Of a DNA stretch of 34,222 nucleotides, positions 24,773-31,914 are shown piece after piece. This DNA comes from Dehalococcoides sp. JdFR-56 (GTDB lineage: Bacteria; Chloroflexota; Dehalococcoidia; Dehalococcoidales; RBG-16-60-22), in NCBI GenBank assembly GCA_002011495.1, contig MTNR01000031.1:1-34222 (forward strand). The letters run 5' to 3'. A program made the position numbers and the translations under genes. A model generated the notes under the pieces. The model was not told the DNA's origin. It did no database searches and saw only the letters and a list, made by a program, of their open reading frames with translations. Every line of letters starts with the position of its first letter. The first letter of the stretch is position 1.

Positions 24773-26485
24773 TTAAGCTTTTGTTGTAGCCGTCTCCAGC
24801 ATGGGCAGCGGTTCGTACTCTACCACTTTATCCAGGGCCACCCCCATGGAAGCATCGGTTTCTCTTTCCACGATAATCTCAACAATCGAGGGCCAGTTTG
24901 CTTCCAAGGCTCTGCGCAGGGCTGGCTTTATCTCCTCTGGTTCCTCCACCCGCTGACCATAGGCGCCGTAAGCCTCGGCAAACTTGACAAAGTCCACCAT
25001 GGTTCCGTCATACCAGGTGGTGACCTCAAAATTCATGTCATAGATGTATTTCTCCTGCTGGCGAATGAGGCTGAGATAACCATTGTTGATGATGATAACT
25101 ATGATGGGCACCCGGTACATTACCGCCATGGCCATTTCTTCACCGCAGAAGCCCAGACCGTAGTCGCCAACAATGTCAACCACCGTTTTCTCCGGTCGGG
25201 CAATCTTGGCACCGATGGCGGCGGGCAGGTCCCAGCCGAGGGGGCCAGCCCCGCCGGGCAGAAGATAGTGGCGGGGCTTGAATATCCTCTGAAATTGTGA
25301 TGACCAGATTTGATTTAGACCAATGCAGGTGGTGAACACCGTGTCTTCATCAAAGAACTCATTTATCTCTTTGAATACCCGCTGCGGCTTGATGGGAATC
25401 TGGTCAAAATCCAGCCGGCGCTGATACTGGAGGCGCTTCTCAGGTATGGCGGCGACGCGCTCATCAGGCTGCCGCGGCGGGGTCATCTCTCTGGCCATCG
25501 CCAGGAGCGCCCGCAGGGCGAGTTTGGCATCAGCGACAATGCCCAGGTCAGTGGGGATGATGCGGCCGATTTGCGTGGGCTCAATATCAATATGAATGAA
25601 CTTTCTGCCCTTGGTGTAGACGTCCAGGGCGCCGGTATGCCGGTCGGAAAACCGGCAGCCAACGCCCAAAACCAAATCTGATTCCAGGAAGAATTTATTG
25701 CCGTAGGGAGTATTGCAGGAGGTGCCCACCTGGCCAGCATATAGCGGGTGGTCCACGGCAATGCCACCCTTGCCCATCAGCGTGGTCACCACGGGCAAGG
25801 CTAAATACTCTGCCAGCTCAATGAACTCATCACAGGCGTCGGCAATTATCACCCCTCCTCCCAGGAGCATGAGCGGCCTTTCCGCTTCTAGTAGCATTTC
25901 CAGGGCCCTTTTGATTTTGCGGTTATCCGGCGCTGGTTTGGCCACCTCCAGGGGCGCGTCAGTATCAGGGTCGTACTCGATCTCACGCTTCTGGACATCA
26001 AGGGGGAGGTCGATGAGCACCGGGCCTGGGCGCCCCTCCCTGGCGATGCGGAAAGCCTCCCTGGTGATGGCGGGAAGCTGGCTTGCCTCCTTGACACAAT
26101 AGCTTTTCTTGGTTATTGGCTTGACAATCTCGGCGATATCTACCGCCTGGAAAGCTTCCTTACCTAACTGAGCGGTCACATTCTGCCCGGTGATGGCAAT
26201 TATGGGGATGGAGTCCACCTGGGCGGCATAAAGTCCGGTTACCATGTTTGTCCCGGCCGGGCCTGAAGTTCCCACACAGACACTCACTTTGCCGCTGGCT
26301 CTGGCATAGCCATCCGCAGCATGGGAGGCGCCTTCCTCGTGACGGGCAAGGTGATGCTTTATCTTTGACTTTCTCAAAGCGCTGTAGAAGGGTAGTATCG
26401 CCGCTCCTGGGATGCCAAAGATAACCTCCACCCCCTCATCCTCCAGTATCTTGACCATTGCTTCTGCGGCTTGCATTCTGCTCAT
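24773..26485 (-). CDS. ThDP-dependent enzyme, glyoxylate carboligase-like
   Basis: 570 aa with three thiamine-diphosphate enzyme domains. Similarity to E. coli glyoxylate carboligase (Gcl) as I remember it is extensive: FGIPGAAILPFYSALR, GTSGPAGTNM, AERPLMLLGGGVI, HIDIEPTQIGR, PVKPQRV-type segment and GPLGWDLPAAIG. The ThDP/Mg motif is GDYG ... NNGYL. One key difference: Gcl has Val51 where nearly all other ThDP enzymes have the catalytic Glu. Here that position is Glu50 (ARHEEGASH). It may therefore be an acetolactate-synthase-like or decarboxylating relative. GGGAGA precedes the ATG. It is the last gene of the TRAP operon, 23 bases after dctM. Confidence 0.8.
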   Translation of the reverse strand: MSRMQAAEAMVKILEDEGVEVIFGIPGAAILPFYSALRKSKIKHHLARHEEGASHAADGYARASGKVSVCVGTSGPAGTNMVTGLYAAQVDSIPIIAITGQNVTAQLGKEAFQAVDIAEIVKPITKKSYCVKEASQLPAITREAFRIAREGRPGPVLIDLPLDVQKREIEYDPDTDAPLEVAKPAPDNRKIKRALEMLLEAERPLMLLGGGVIIADACDEFIELAEYLALPVVTTLMGKGGIAVDHPLYAGQVGTSCNTPYGNKFFLESDLVLGVGCRFSDRHTGALDVYTKGRKFIHIDIEPTQIGRIIPTDLGIVADAKLALRALLAMAREMTPPRQPDERVAAIPEKRLQYQRRLDFDQIPIKPQRVFKEINEFFDEDTVFTTCIGLNQIWSSQFQRIFKPRHYLLPGGAGPLGWDLPAAIGAKIARPEKTVVDIVGDYGLGFCGEEMAMAVMYRVPIIVIIINNGYLSLIRQQEKYIYDMNFEVTTWYDGTMVDFVKFAEAYGAYGQRVEEPEEIKPALRRALEANWPSIVEIIVERETDASMGVALDKVVEYEPLPMLETATTKA

Positions 26486-26508
26486 CTCTTGTTCTCCCGT
26501 CTTGCTGG

Positions 26509-27846
26509 TTAGATTCCGAATTTACCCGGGGCAAATATGAGATTGGGCAAAGTGGTTGCCAGCGGAGGGTAGAAGACCACGATAACCAGCCCGGTGAACT
26601 GCAGTACCAGGAAGGGCAGGGCAGACTTGATGATCTCCCACATCGTTATCTCCGGTGGAGCTACCCCTTTGAGATAAAACAGGGCGTAACCGAAAGGTGG
26701 ACTCAAGAAGGACATCTGCATATTAACATTATAAACCACCCCGAACCAGAGTAGGTCAAATCCCAGCTCTTTGACCACGGGAAGGAAGATGGGCACCGCC
26801 AGGTACATGATGCCAACCCAGTCCAGAAACATCCCCAGCACGATGAGGACAATCATTATCAGCCAGAGAGTGCCCCATTTACCCAGCTCCAGGTCGAGCA
26901 CTAGCCCAGTGACAAACCTGTCCCCGCCTATCGCTATGTAGAAGGTAACAAAGGACAGGGCGCCGAAGATGGTCCATAGGACCATGGCGGTGACCCTCAC
27001 CGTCTGGTAGCAGGAGTCCTTGAGATTTGCCCAGGTGAGCTTGCCCCTGAGCGCCGCCGCCACCACGGCGCCCATGGCACCGATGCCAGCCGCCTCGGTG
27101 ATGCTGGCTATGCCGAGGAAGATTGACCCCAGAACCACCAGCACCAGAGCGAGGGGAAAGGCGATTCTCCCCAGGTGAAACAGCTTTATCTTCCAGGTAA
27201 TCTGGGCCCTCTCCTCCTTGGAAAGACCTGGCCCCATTCTGGGGTTGAGGTAGCACCTTATCAGGATATAGGTGCAGTACAGCCCGGAGAGGACAAGTCC
27301 AGGCAGGATACCCCCGGCAAACAGCTTCCCCGCCGATTGTCCAGCGACTAGGGCGTAGAGGATGAACAATATGCTGGGCGGGATGAGGATTCCCAGGGTT
27401 CCCCCTGCCATGACCGAGCCCATGGCCAAGTTCTTATCGTATTTGTGCTCCAGCATCGCCGGGAGCGCAATGAGCCCCATGGTCACCACCGCTGCCCCGA
27501 TGATGCCCACGATGGCCGCGAGGAGCGTGCTGGCGATCACGGTGGCCACTGCCAGCCCCCCGCGCAGTGGCCCGGTCCACTCCCTGATGGTTTCATACAT
27601 GTCCTCAATGATACCAGACTTCTGGAGCATGCTCGCCAGGAAGATAAACAGGGGGATGGCGAAGAGAAGATACTGATACATCTGCTGCCAGACCCGCAGG
27701 GCAATGGTATTTAAAGCCGCCGGGTCCCACAGCAGGCTGATAAATAATACTGCCAGACTGCCGGTGGCGAAAGCGACCGGCAACCCGGCAAGTAAGAGCA
27801 CCATAAGGGAGCCGAACATAAGTAAGGTGACAAGCTCAATGCTCAT
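26509..27846 (-). CDS. dctM: TRAP transporter large permease DctM
   Basis: 445 aa, about 12-13 hydrophobic helices, with the family motif LLAGLPVAFATG near the N-terminus and GGTLGILIPPSILFILYAL in the middle. It forms the Na+-driven transport channel of a TRAP transporter in the inner membrane. Its ATG overlaps the dctQ stop (ATGA), indicating coupled translation. The gene order dctP, small membrane peptide, dctQ, dctM is standard except for the small peptide. Confidence 0.93.
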   Translation of the reverse strand: MSIELVTLLMFGSLMVLLLAGLPVAFATGSLAVLFISLLWDPAALNTIALRVWQQMYQYLLFAIPLFIFLASMLQKSGIIEDMYETIREWTGPLRGGLAVATVIASTLLAAIVGIIGAAVVTMGLIALPAMLEHKYDKNLAMGSVMAGGTLGILIPPSILFILYALVAGQSAGKLFAGGILPGLVLSGLYCTYILIRCYLNPRMGPGLSKEERAQITWKIKLFHLGRIAFPLALVLVVLGSIFLGIASITEAAGIGAMGAVVAAALRGKLTWANLKDSCYQTVRVTAMVLWTIFGALSFVTFYIAIGGDRFVTGLVLDLELGKWGTLWLIMIVLIVLGMFLDWVGIMYLAVPIFLPVVKELGFDLLWFGVVYNVNMQMSFLSPPFGYALFYLKGVAPPEITMWEIIKSALPFLVLQFTGLVIVVFYPPLATTLPNLIFAPGKFGI

Positions 27847-28376
27847 GACAGCTCCTCCCCGGTGATGGCAAGCTTGAGGTCACGGACGAATTTAGCCAAC
27901 CCCTGAAGCAGTAGCAAAAACGAGCCTATGGCTATCGTCCACTTTGCCGGGTAGAGAGGCAGGCGCAGGTGAGACTGGTCCACCTCCAGGTTCCAGCCGA
28001 CCCCTTCCACCCAGGTGGCCAGCATGCCGAACTTCCATCCGGTGTAAACCAAGGCGCCGGCAAAGAGGAGGAAAAAGGGGAAGGTGAGCAGGTCTAGAAT
28101 AGCCCGTCCCCGCCGCGGGAAGAGCACATAGATAACATCCACGCTGACATGCCCTTTGGCCCATAGGGTATAGGCGCCTGCCATCACGTAGTAGGCCCCG
28201 AAATAGGCGGCGGTCACATCCTGAACGCCCATTATCGGGGCGTTAAATACGTACCTCCTCACCACCTCAACCGTCATGATGCCGAATAAGGCCACTATCA
28301 GAAAACTGTAAAACTTTCCGGTACATACGCTGATGGAGTCAATCACGGACAATAAAGGCTTTAGCTTATTCCACAA
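27843..28376 (-). CDS. dctQ: TRAP transporter small permease DctQ
   Basis: 177 aa, four predicted membrane helices (about residues 14-36, 53-72, 90-112, 134-158), typical of DctQ. The start is TTG at 28376 (TTG TGG AAT...), with AAGGAGG upstream. It pairs with DctM in the membrane. It lies 18 bases after a 34-codon membrane peptide gene and overlaps dctM by four bases. Confidence 0.9.
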   Translation of the reverse strand: MWNKLKPLLSVIDSISVCTGKFYSFLIVALFGIMTVEVVRRYVFNAPIMGVQDVTAAYFGAYYVMAGAYTLWAKGHVSVDVIYVLFPRRGRAILDLLTFPFFLLFAGALVYTGWKFGMLATWVEGVGWNLEVDQSHLRLPLYPAKWTIAIGSFLLLLQGLAKFVRDLKLAITGEELS

Positions 28377-28394
28377 AGTAGCCTCCTTGCGGCT

Positions 28395-28499
28395 TCAAAA
28401 AGTCTTGCGCAGGAAAAGATAATGTATCCCTATCATCAATAGATAACCAAAGAAGAGTATCCCGCCTATTATCCAGCCAGTTATCTCCGCCCTGGTCAT
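28395..28499 (-). CDS. 34-aa single-helix membrane peptide in the TRAP operon
   Basis: An ATG at 28499 with AAGGGAGAGG just before it opens 34 codons ending in TGA at 28395. The peptide begins MTRAEITGWI, has one long hydrophobic helix (about residues 8-28) and ends FLRKTF, with positive charges at the C-terminal side. It sits between dctP and dctQ in the same direction. I know of no named family. It could be a small accessory subunit of the permease. Translation is not proven, but the ribosome site, hydrophobic pattern and operon position are good. Confidence 0.6.
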   Translation of the reverse strand: MTRAEITGWIIGGILFFGYLLMIGIHYLFLRKTF

Positions 28500-28557
28500 T
28501 TCCTCTCCCTTTCCAGGTGATTGAACTCTCCGTCAAATTCTATCTACCACACTTTGC

Positions 28558-28597
28558 CTGGGGAAGGCAGAGGATTGGCCTGCTTCCTCTGCCTTCC
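28558..28597 (-). other. 15-bp perfect stem-loop after dctP (mRNA stabiliser or attenuator)
   Basis: A perfect 15-bp inverted repeat (28558-28572 with 28583-28597, ten-base loop) lies 21 bases downstream of the dctP stop and before the membrane-protein genes. No T-run follows on the minus strand. Such stem-loops after the binding-protein gene in transport operons protect the upstream mRNA from 3' exonucleases, giving more binding protein than permease. Confidence 0.7.
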
Positions 28598-28618
28598 CCG
28601 TTCCATCCTTGCGATGCT

Positions 28619-29902
28619 CTATTCCACCGGGGTTCTGGTCCAGAAGTCCTCCACAATCTTACCCGACAGTGGTTCCGCGAGTAAGCCGGGGAAGTACTTC
28701 TCGACCTCATCCTTGATGCCGGGGAAGTCAAGCAGGCCTATCGCGTTCATGAGCATGATTTGGGACCTTACCGCCCTCTGAGAAATATCGTCCTTCGCCC
28801 ACTTGTTCCAGAGCTCCACCGAGATCTTTCTGAATTTAGCGCGCTCCTCAGCGGGTAGCTCCATGTAGACGTTGCCGTATTCCTCGACCATCCACTTGAG
28901 GGCAACTAGGTCAGAGCCCATGATATTGGTGTGCAGGCTCCAGGAGAGGTCCCTTGAGCCGACCTCAAGCAGCCTCTGGAGGTCTTCGGGCAGCTTGTTC
29001 CAGCTATTCTGATTCATGACGAAGGCCTGCAAGTCCACCGGCTGATGCATCTGTCCCGGGCCGATGATATACTTGCCCACCTCGTGCAGGCCAAGCTCTC
29101 GGTTCATGGCATGCCCAACGTACTCGCCCAGGTCAATGACGCCCGTGGCCATCGCCGTGTAGATCTCGCTGCCGGGCAGAATGATCACCGAGGCCCCGGC
29201 TTTTTCGTAGATTTCAGCAATCATACCACCGGGGTATCGGCATTTCAACCCCTTCCAGTCTTCCATCTTGGAGAGGGGCTTTGTGGAGTGGGCATAGTTG
29301 GGGCCGGTCTGTATCGGCGCCACATAGTACATGCCAAACCGGGCGTAATCCTCCCGAGCTAGGTCAATGCCGCCCATGTTGTAGAACCAGACCTCCCACA
29401 TCCAGGCCTCGTCAAGACCATAGGGGTAGGAGCTGAGGTAGACGGCTAGGGCGTGCTTGCCTGGCCAGTACTGGGGCCAGCTGATGAAACCGTCAAGGGT
29501 ACCGGTCTGGACGGCGTCAAACATGTCAAAGGTACCGACTATGCCCTCCGCAGGGTAAGTTTCAATGTCAAGACGCCCCCCGCTCATCTCCTTTATCGTT
29601 CCTGCCCACCTTTCAAAGATTCGGTAGCCAGCAAGACCGGCGGCGTAGGCTTCCTGGACCCTGATGGTGTAAACCTCAGCTGGTTGGGCTGGGGCTGGTG
29701 CTGGAGCCGGGGCTGGGGTTGGAGCTGGAGCTGGTGCTGGAGCCGGAGCCGGCGCTGGAGCCGGGGCTGGGGTTGGAGCTGGAGCTGGGGCTGGAGCTGG
29801 AGCTGGTGCTGGAGCCGGAGCCGGCGCCGGTGCCGCACAGCTGACAATCAAGCTCCCGGCTACTAACAATGCCAGCGGAATCAACCATATTTTCCTTTTC
29901 AC
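28619..29902 (-). CDS. dctP: TRAP transporter substrate-binding lipoprotein DctP (TakP-like)
   Basis: 427 aa from GTG 29902 with GAAGGAGGT upstream. The signal peptide ends in a lipobox (LIVSC, Cys22), so the protein should be a lipid-anchored extracytoplasmic receptor. Residues 23 to about 75 are an Ala-Pro repeat acting as a stiff tether. The binding domain has GLKCRYPGGMIAEIYEKAGA and LPGSEIYTAMATGVIDLGEYVG, patterns of the TakP group that binds 2-oxo acids such as pyruvate. The conserved Arg in KCRYPGG would contact the carboxylate. Ligand identity is inference. It is followed by a stabilising stem-loop and the permease genes. Confidence 0.9.
   Translation of the reverse strand: MKRKIWLIPLALLVAGSLIVSCAAPAPAPAPAPAPAPAPAPAPTPAPAPAPAPAPAPAPAPTPAPAPAPAPAQPAEVYTIRVQEAYAAGLAGYRIFERWAGTIKEMSGGRLDIETYPAEGIVGTFDMFDAVQTGTLDGFISWPQYWPGKHALAVYLSSYPYGLDEAWMWEVWFYNMGGIDLAREDYARFGMYYVAPIQTGPNYAHSTKPLSKMEDWKGLKCRYPGGMIAEIYEKAGASVIILPGSEIYTAMATGVIDLGEYVGHAMNRELGLHEVGKYIIGPGQMHQPVDLQAFVMNQNSWNKLPEDLQRLLEVGSRDLSWSLHTNIMGSDLVALKWMVEEYGNVYMELPAEERAKFRKISVELWNKWAKDDISQRAVRSQIMLMNAIGLLDFPGIKDEVEKYFPGLLAEPLSGKIVEDFWTRTPVE
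29680..29835 (-). repeat. Tandem Ala-Pro codon repeat in dctP
   Basis: About 25 Ala-Pro units (with occasional Thr-Pro) are encoded by a six-base periodic GC-rich tract. Within it, a longer unit of roughly 50-60 bases recurs (GGGGTTGGAGCTGGAGCTGG seen twice). Copy number could vary between strains or be mis-assembled. Confidence 0.8.
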
Positions 29903-29915
29903 CGATTTACCTCCT

Positions 29916-29963
29916 TCAGAATTTAGAACCCAGCTCTTGAAAATGTTTTCCGTTGAAAACCAT
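29916..29963 (-). CDS. 15-aa leader peptide upstream of dctP
   Basis: An ATG at 29963 with AGAGGAGGTG immediately upstream opens 15 codons (MVFNGKHFQELGSKF). Its TGA touches the AGGAGG that serves dctP. The spacing suggests translational coupling or leader-peptide control. The reading frame contains palindromes (see the operator entry). Translation is unproven. Confidence 0.4.
   Translation of the reverse strand: MVFNGKHFQELGSKF
29937..29954. promoter_or_regulatory. Candidate IclR-type operator upstream of dctP
   Basis: GAAAATGTTTTC (29939-29950) is a perfect palindrome in the context TTGAAAATGTTTTCC, similar in form to IclR-family sites (TGGAAAT-N-ATTTCCA). It lies 35-50 bases upstream of the dctP start. 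A half-similar TGGAATTTTTCAA overlaps the iclR -35. The link to the IclR protein is inference. Confidence 0.35.
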
Positions 29964-30180
29964 CACCTCCTCTATCCATATTTTTGGGCGTTGCTTCCCA
30001 GCTTGGAGAGGCCCGCTAAAGGTTACTCACCGTGGTTATTCTATAGCGTAGCTAGCATGGTGAAATGTTTTGGCGGCGGGATGCCACTTGCCCAATTTCG
30101 CGTCAGGTTGCTCATGGGAGGGACGCCAGCACCGTTCTGCACCAGACTCTTCCCTGGCAGAGCCCGCCACGCCGTACTCT

Positions 30181-30933
30181 TCAGTTACCTCCGTATCCCA
30201 TTTTCCGGGAGATTTCCAGGCCAAAATCCTTAACCAGCGATTTTAATTTCCTCACCTTCCCGCTGGTTAGGCGAGCTGAGGGCCCGGAAACGCTGAGGGC
30301 CGCCACCACATTCCCGTTCCGGTCCTTCACCGGCGTGGCCACACACTTCACCCCCAGCTCCTTCTCTTCATCATCCACGGCTATTCCCTCTCGCCTAACC
30401 GCAGCTAGCTCGCTCCTCAATTTAGCAATGTCCGTTATGGTGTTCTTGGTATAAGAGGTAAGATTATGACCATTTAGGTACTGCTCCACCTCCTCCTCTC
30501 CACGGTAGGCGAGCAGAACCTTCCCCACCCCCGTGCAGTACAGGGGCACTCTATTTCCGACCTCGGTGAACATGCGCAGGTCGTAGTGGGATTCAATGTG
30601 CTCAATATAAACCGCCTCGTTTGAATCCAGAACGGCGAGATTGACCGATTCACCAGCGATTTCATTTAGCCTCTCCAGAACAGGAAGCGCCATGTCCCTC
30701 ACCTTGATCGTCCTCTTGACCGCGCTGCCGAATTCCACGAGTTTCAGGCCAATGGAATATTTCCCCCTCGGTTGCCTCCGGCTGAGATAACCCCTCTTGA
30801 CAAAGGTTGAAGCAATGCGGTAGGTGGTGCTAACATTCAGCCCGCTTAAACGTGCCAGCTCCGATACCCCGATCTCACCTTCCTGCTTCAAGAAAACCTC
30901 CAAGAGGTCAAGAGCTTTTTCTAATCTTTGCAT
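30181..30933 (-). CDS. IclR-family transcriptional regulator
   Basis: 250 aa, standard IclR length. A winged helix-turn-helix at about residues 5-60 (IGVSELARLSGLNVSTTYRIASTF) is followed by the GAF-like ligand domain (VGNRVPLYCTGVGKVLLAY, then GVKCVATPVKDRNGNVVAALSVSGP). It lies upstream of, and co-directional with, the TRAP operon (218 bases to the leader peptide), so it probably controls uptake in response to the substrate. A TTGAAA/TATTTA promoter precedes it. The 217 bases between it and the dctP leader peptide show no gene; a TATAGAAT sequence at 30045-30038 (minus) could be the dctP -10. Confidence 0.92.
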   Translation of the reverse strand: MQRLEKALDLLEVFLKQEGEIGVSELARLSGLNVSTTYRIASTFVKRGYLSRRQPRGKYSIGLKLVEFGSAVKRTIKVRDMALPVLERLNEIAGESVNLAVLDSNEAVYIEHIESHYDLRMFTEVGNRVPLYCTGVGKVLLAYRGEEEVEQYLNGHNLTSYTKNTITDIAKLRSELAAVRREGIAVDDEEKELGVKCVATPVKDRNGNVVAALSVSGPSARLTSGKVRKLKSLVKDFGLEISRKMGYGGN

Positions 30934-30993
30934 CGCCTCAGTTTTTTCTCTCAGTGAAAAACTTTTTTAATAAATAAAATTTTAAGTAACCTA

Positions 30994-31022
30994 TAAATAT
31001 CCGAAGTGGTGGAATTTTTCAA
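30994..31022 (-). promoter_or_regulatory. Candidate iclR promoter with overlapping palindrome
   Basis: On the minus strand, TTGAAA (31022-31017), 17 bases, TATTTA (30999-30994). The imperfect palindrome TGGAATTTTTCAA (31010-31022) covers the -35, which would fit autorepression. Confidence 0.4.
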
Positions 31023-31143
31023 TGCGGAATTATCAGTGTTTTTCCTCTTGCAGTTGAGTAGAAATGGGATAGAAATACCCTATTTTGCTTGGGGATATGG
31101 ATAGTAGGCGTGCACCTTAACTGAGCTACCTCATCCAGAGGGC

Positions 31144-31174
31144 TTGACATTCCAGTTGCTGGAAGGTATATGCT
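31144..31174 (+). promoter_or_regulatory. MerR-type promoter/operator
   Basis: TTGACA (31144-31149) and TATGCT (31169-31174) are 19 bases apart, the elongated spacing of MerR-activated promoters. The spacer holds a perfect dyad TTCCAG-TTG-CTGGAA (31150-31164), embedded in ACATTCC-N7-GGAAGGT. This is close to the operator form used by CueR/copA-type promoters. A 17-base alternative -10 (TATATG, 31167-31172) exists. The site lies 25 bases before the merR ATG, so the regulator likely controls its own operon. Confidence 0.75.
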
Positions 31175-31198
31175 AGCTTGTAGATAGGGAGGTGGGCC

Positions 31199-31648
31199 AT
31201 GAAAGCGGGACTGACCATCGGCGAGCTGGCAAGAATGCTCCAGCTCAACTCGAAGACAATCAGGTACTATGAGGAGGTGGGGTTGCTCCCGGCGCCCCGC
31301 AGAAGCGAGTCTGGTTACAGGCTTTATTCCAGCTATGAGGTGGAGCGCCTGCGGCTGGTTAGGCGGGCAAGGCTTCTCGGGCTATCTCTGGCGGAGGTCA
31401 AGGAGATCGTGGGATATGCCATTGATGGGCGCTGTGGCGAGATGGAGGAGCGTCTGCTCTGGCTAGTGGAAGCCAAGCTTGGTGAGGTTGACCAGAGGAT
31501 AGATGATTTGGTTAGCTTTAGGGACAGCCTGCGCCAGTATCACCGCGAGCTATCAAGCAGGGTGAAAGCTAAAGCCCCTGGGGAGCAGGTGAGCGCGGCC
31601 TCCGCTTCCTGTCAGTGTATTGGCGGAGAGGTGGATGGTTTGAGGTAA
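31199..31648 (+). CDS. MerR-family metal-type transcriptional regulator
   Basis: 149 aa from ATG 31199 with GGGAGGTG upstream. The N-terminal winged HTH reads LTIGELARMLQLNSKTIRYYEEVGLL, followed by a long coiled-coil dimer helix (about 82-118). Cys79 (GRCGE) is at the position of the conserved Cys of ZntR/PbrR/CadR sensors. A second cysteine pair, Cys138 and Cys140 (CQC), is near the C-terminus, and His115 lies close to where other members have a Cys. A thiol-binding metal is therefore likely, but which one cannot be told. It is followed by a 9-bp hairpin and the CGCGC peptide gene. Confidence 0.88.
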   Translation: MKAGLTIGELARMLQLNSKTIRYYEEVGLLPAPRRSESGYRLYSSYEVERLRLVRRARLLGLSLAEVKEIVGYAIDGRCGEMEERLLWLVEAKLGEVDQRIDDLVSFRDSLRQYHRELSSRVKAKAPGEQVSAASASCQCIGGEVDGLR

Positions 31649-31674
31649 GCCTTTCCCTGGGCCCGGGGAAAGGC
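31649..31674 (+). other. Hairpin between merR and the cysteine peptide gene
   Basis: GCCTTTCCC (31649-31657) pairs perfectly with GGGAAAGGC (31666-31674), starting right after the merR stop codon. No T-run follows, so it more likely affects mRNA stability than termination. Confidence 0.55.
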
Positions 31675-31702
31675 CAGCATATCGGAAAGGAGGAAAATTA
31701 CC

Positions 31703-31786
31703 ATGGCGGACAAGGGCAAGCAAGAGCCCAAGACCACAACCCCCCGCACCCAGTGTGGCTGCGGCTGCCTTCCGGTGAAGAAGTAG
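31703..31786 (+). CDS. 27-aa cysteine-motif peptide (CGCGC), candidate metal-binding
   Basis: An ATG at 31703 with a near-perfect ribosome site (GGAAAGGAGG, about 8 bases upstream) opens 27 codons ending at TAG 31786. The peptide is lysine- and threonine-rich, then ends TQCGCGCLPVKK, with three cysteines spaced C-G-C-G-C. That arrangement resembles metallothionein-like thiolate clusters. It follows the metal-type MerR gene by 54 bases and precedes a MOT1-type transporter. I know of no named family. It may be a metal-binding peptide or small chaperone. The overlapping longer reading frames lack ribosome sites. Confidence 0.65.
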   Translation: MADKGKQEPKTTTPRTQCGCGCLPVKK

Positions 31787-31799
31787 GAAGGAAAAAGCG

Positions 31800-31836
31800 G
31801 GAGGAGGAGTTTGAAGGCGCCTTCAATTCCTCCTCC
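31800..31836 (+). other. Long hairpin after the cysteine peptide gene
   Basis: GGAGGAGGA (31800-31808) pairs with TCCTCCTCC (31828-31836), and the interior TTGAAGGCGCCTTCAA (31811-31826) is a perfect palindrome extending the stem. There is no T-run. It marks the boundary between the MerR-peptide transcript and the transporter gene. Confidence 0.6.
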
Positions 31837-31878
31837 GCCCAAATTACTCCTCCCCTCGGATAGAGGCCAGGCTTATTG

Positions 31879-31884
31879 TATAAT
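31879..31884 (+). promoter_or_regulatory. -10 element of the MOT1-type transporter gene
   Basis: TATAAT sits in the loop side of a 9-bp inverted repeat (AGGCTTATT / AATAAGCCT, 31869-31890). This repeat could be an operator. The -35 is weak, which would fit an activated or repressed promoter. It lies 30 bases before the chosen ATG at 31915. Confidence 0.4.
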
Positions 31885-31914
31885 AAGCCTGACCACCCTC
31901 ATGCTGAGCCTGGC

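Noticed and set aside
29680-29835. Possible CRISPR array because of regular repetition
   Set aside because: The repeat is a six-base coding periodicity in frame with dctP, without distinct spacers. No CRISPR array or cas gene was seen anywhere in the window.
29453-29866. Plus-strand frame rich in Trp/Ser/Gly opposite dctP
   Set aside because: It is an artefact of the complementary strand of the Ala-Pro codon repeat.
31615-31863. 82-codon frame overlapping the cysteine peptide
   Set aside because: It has no ribosome site, overlaps the merR end and is in a different frame from the well-signalled 27-aa ORF.
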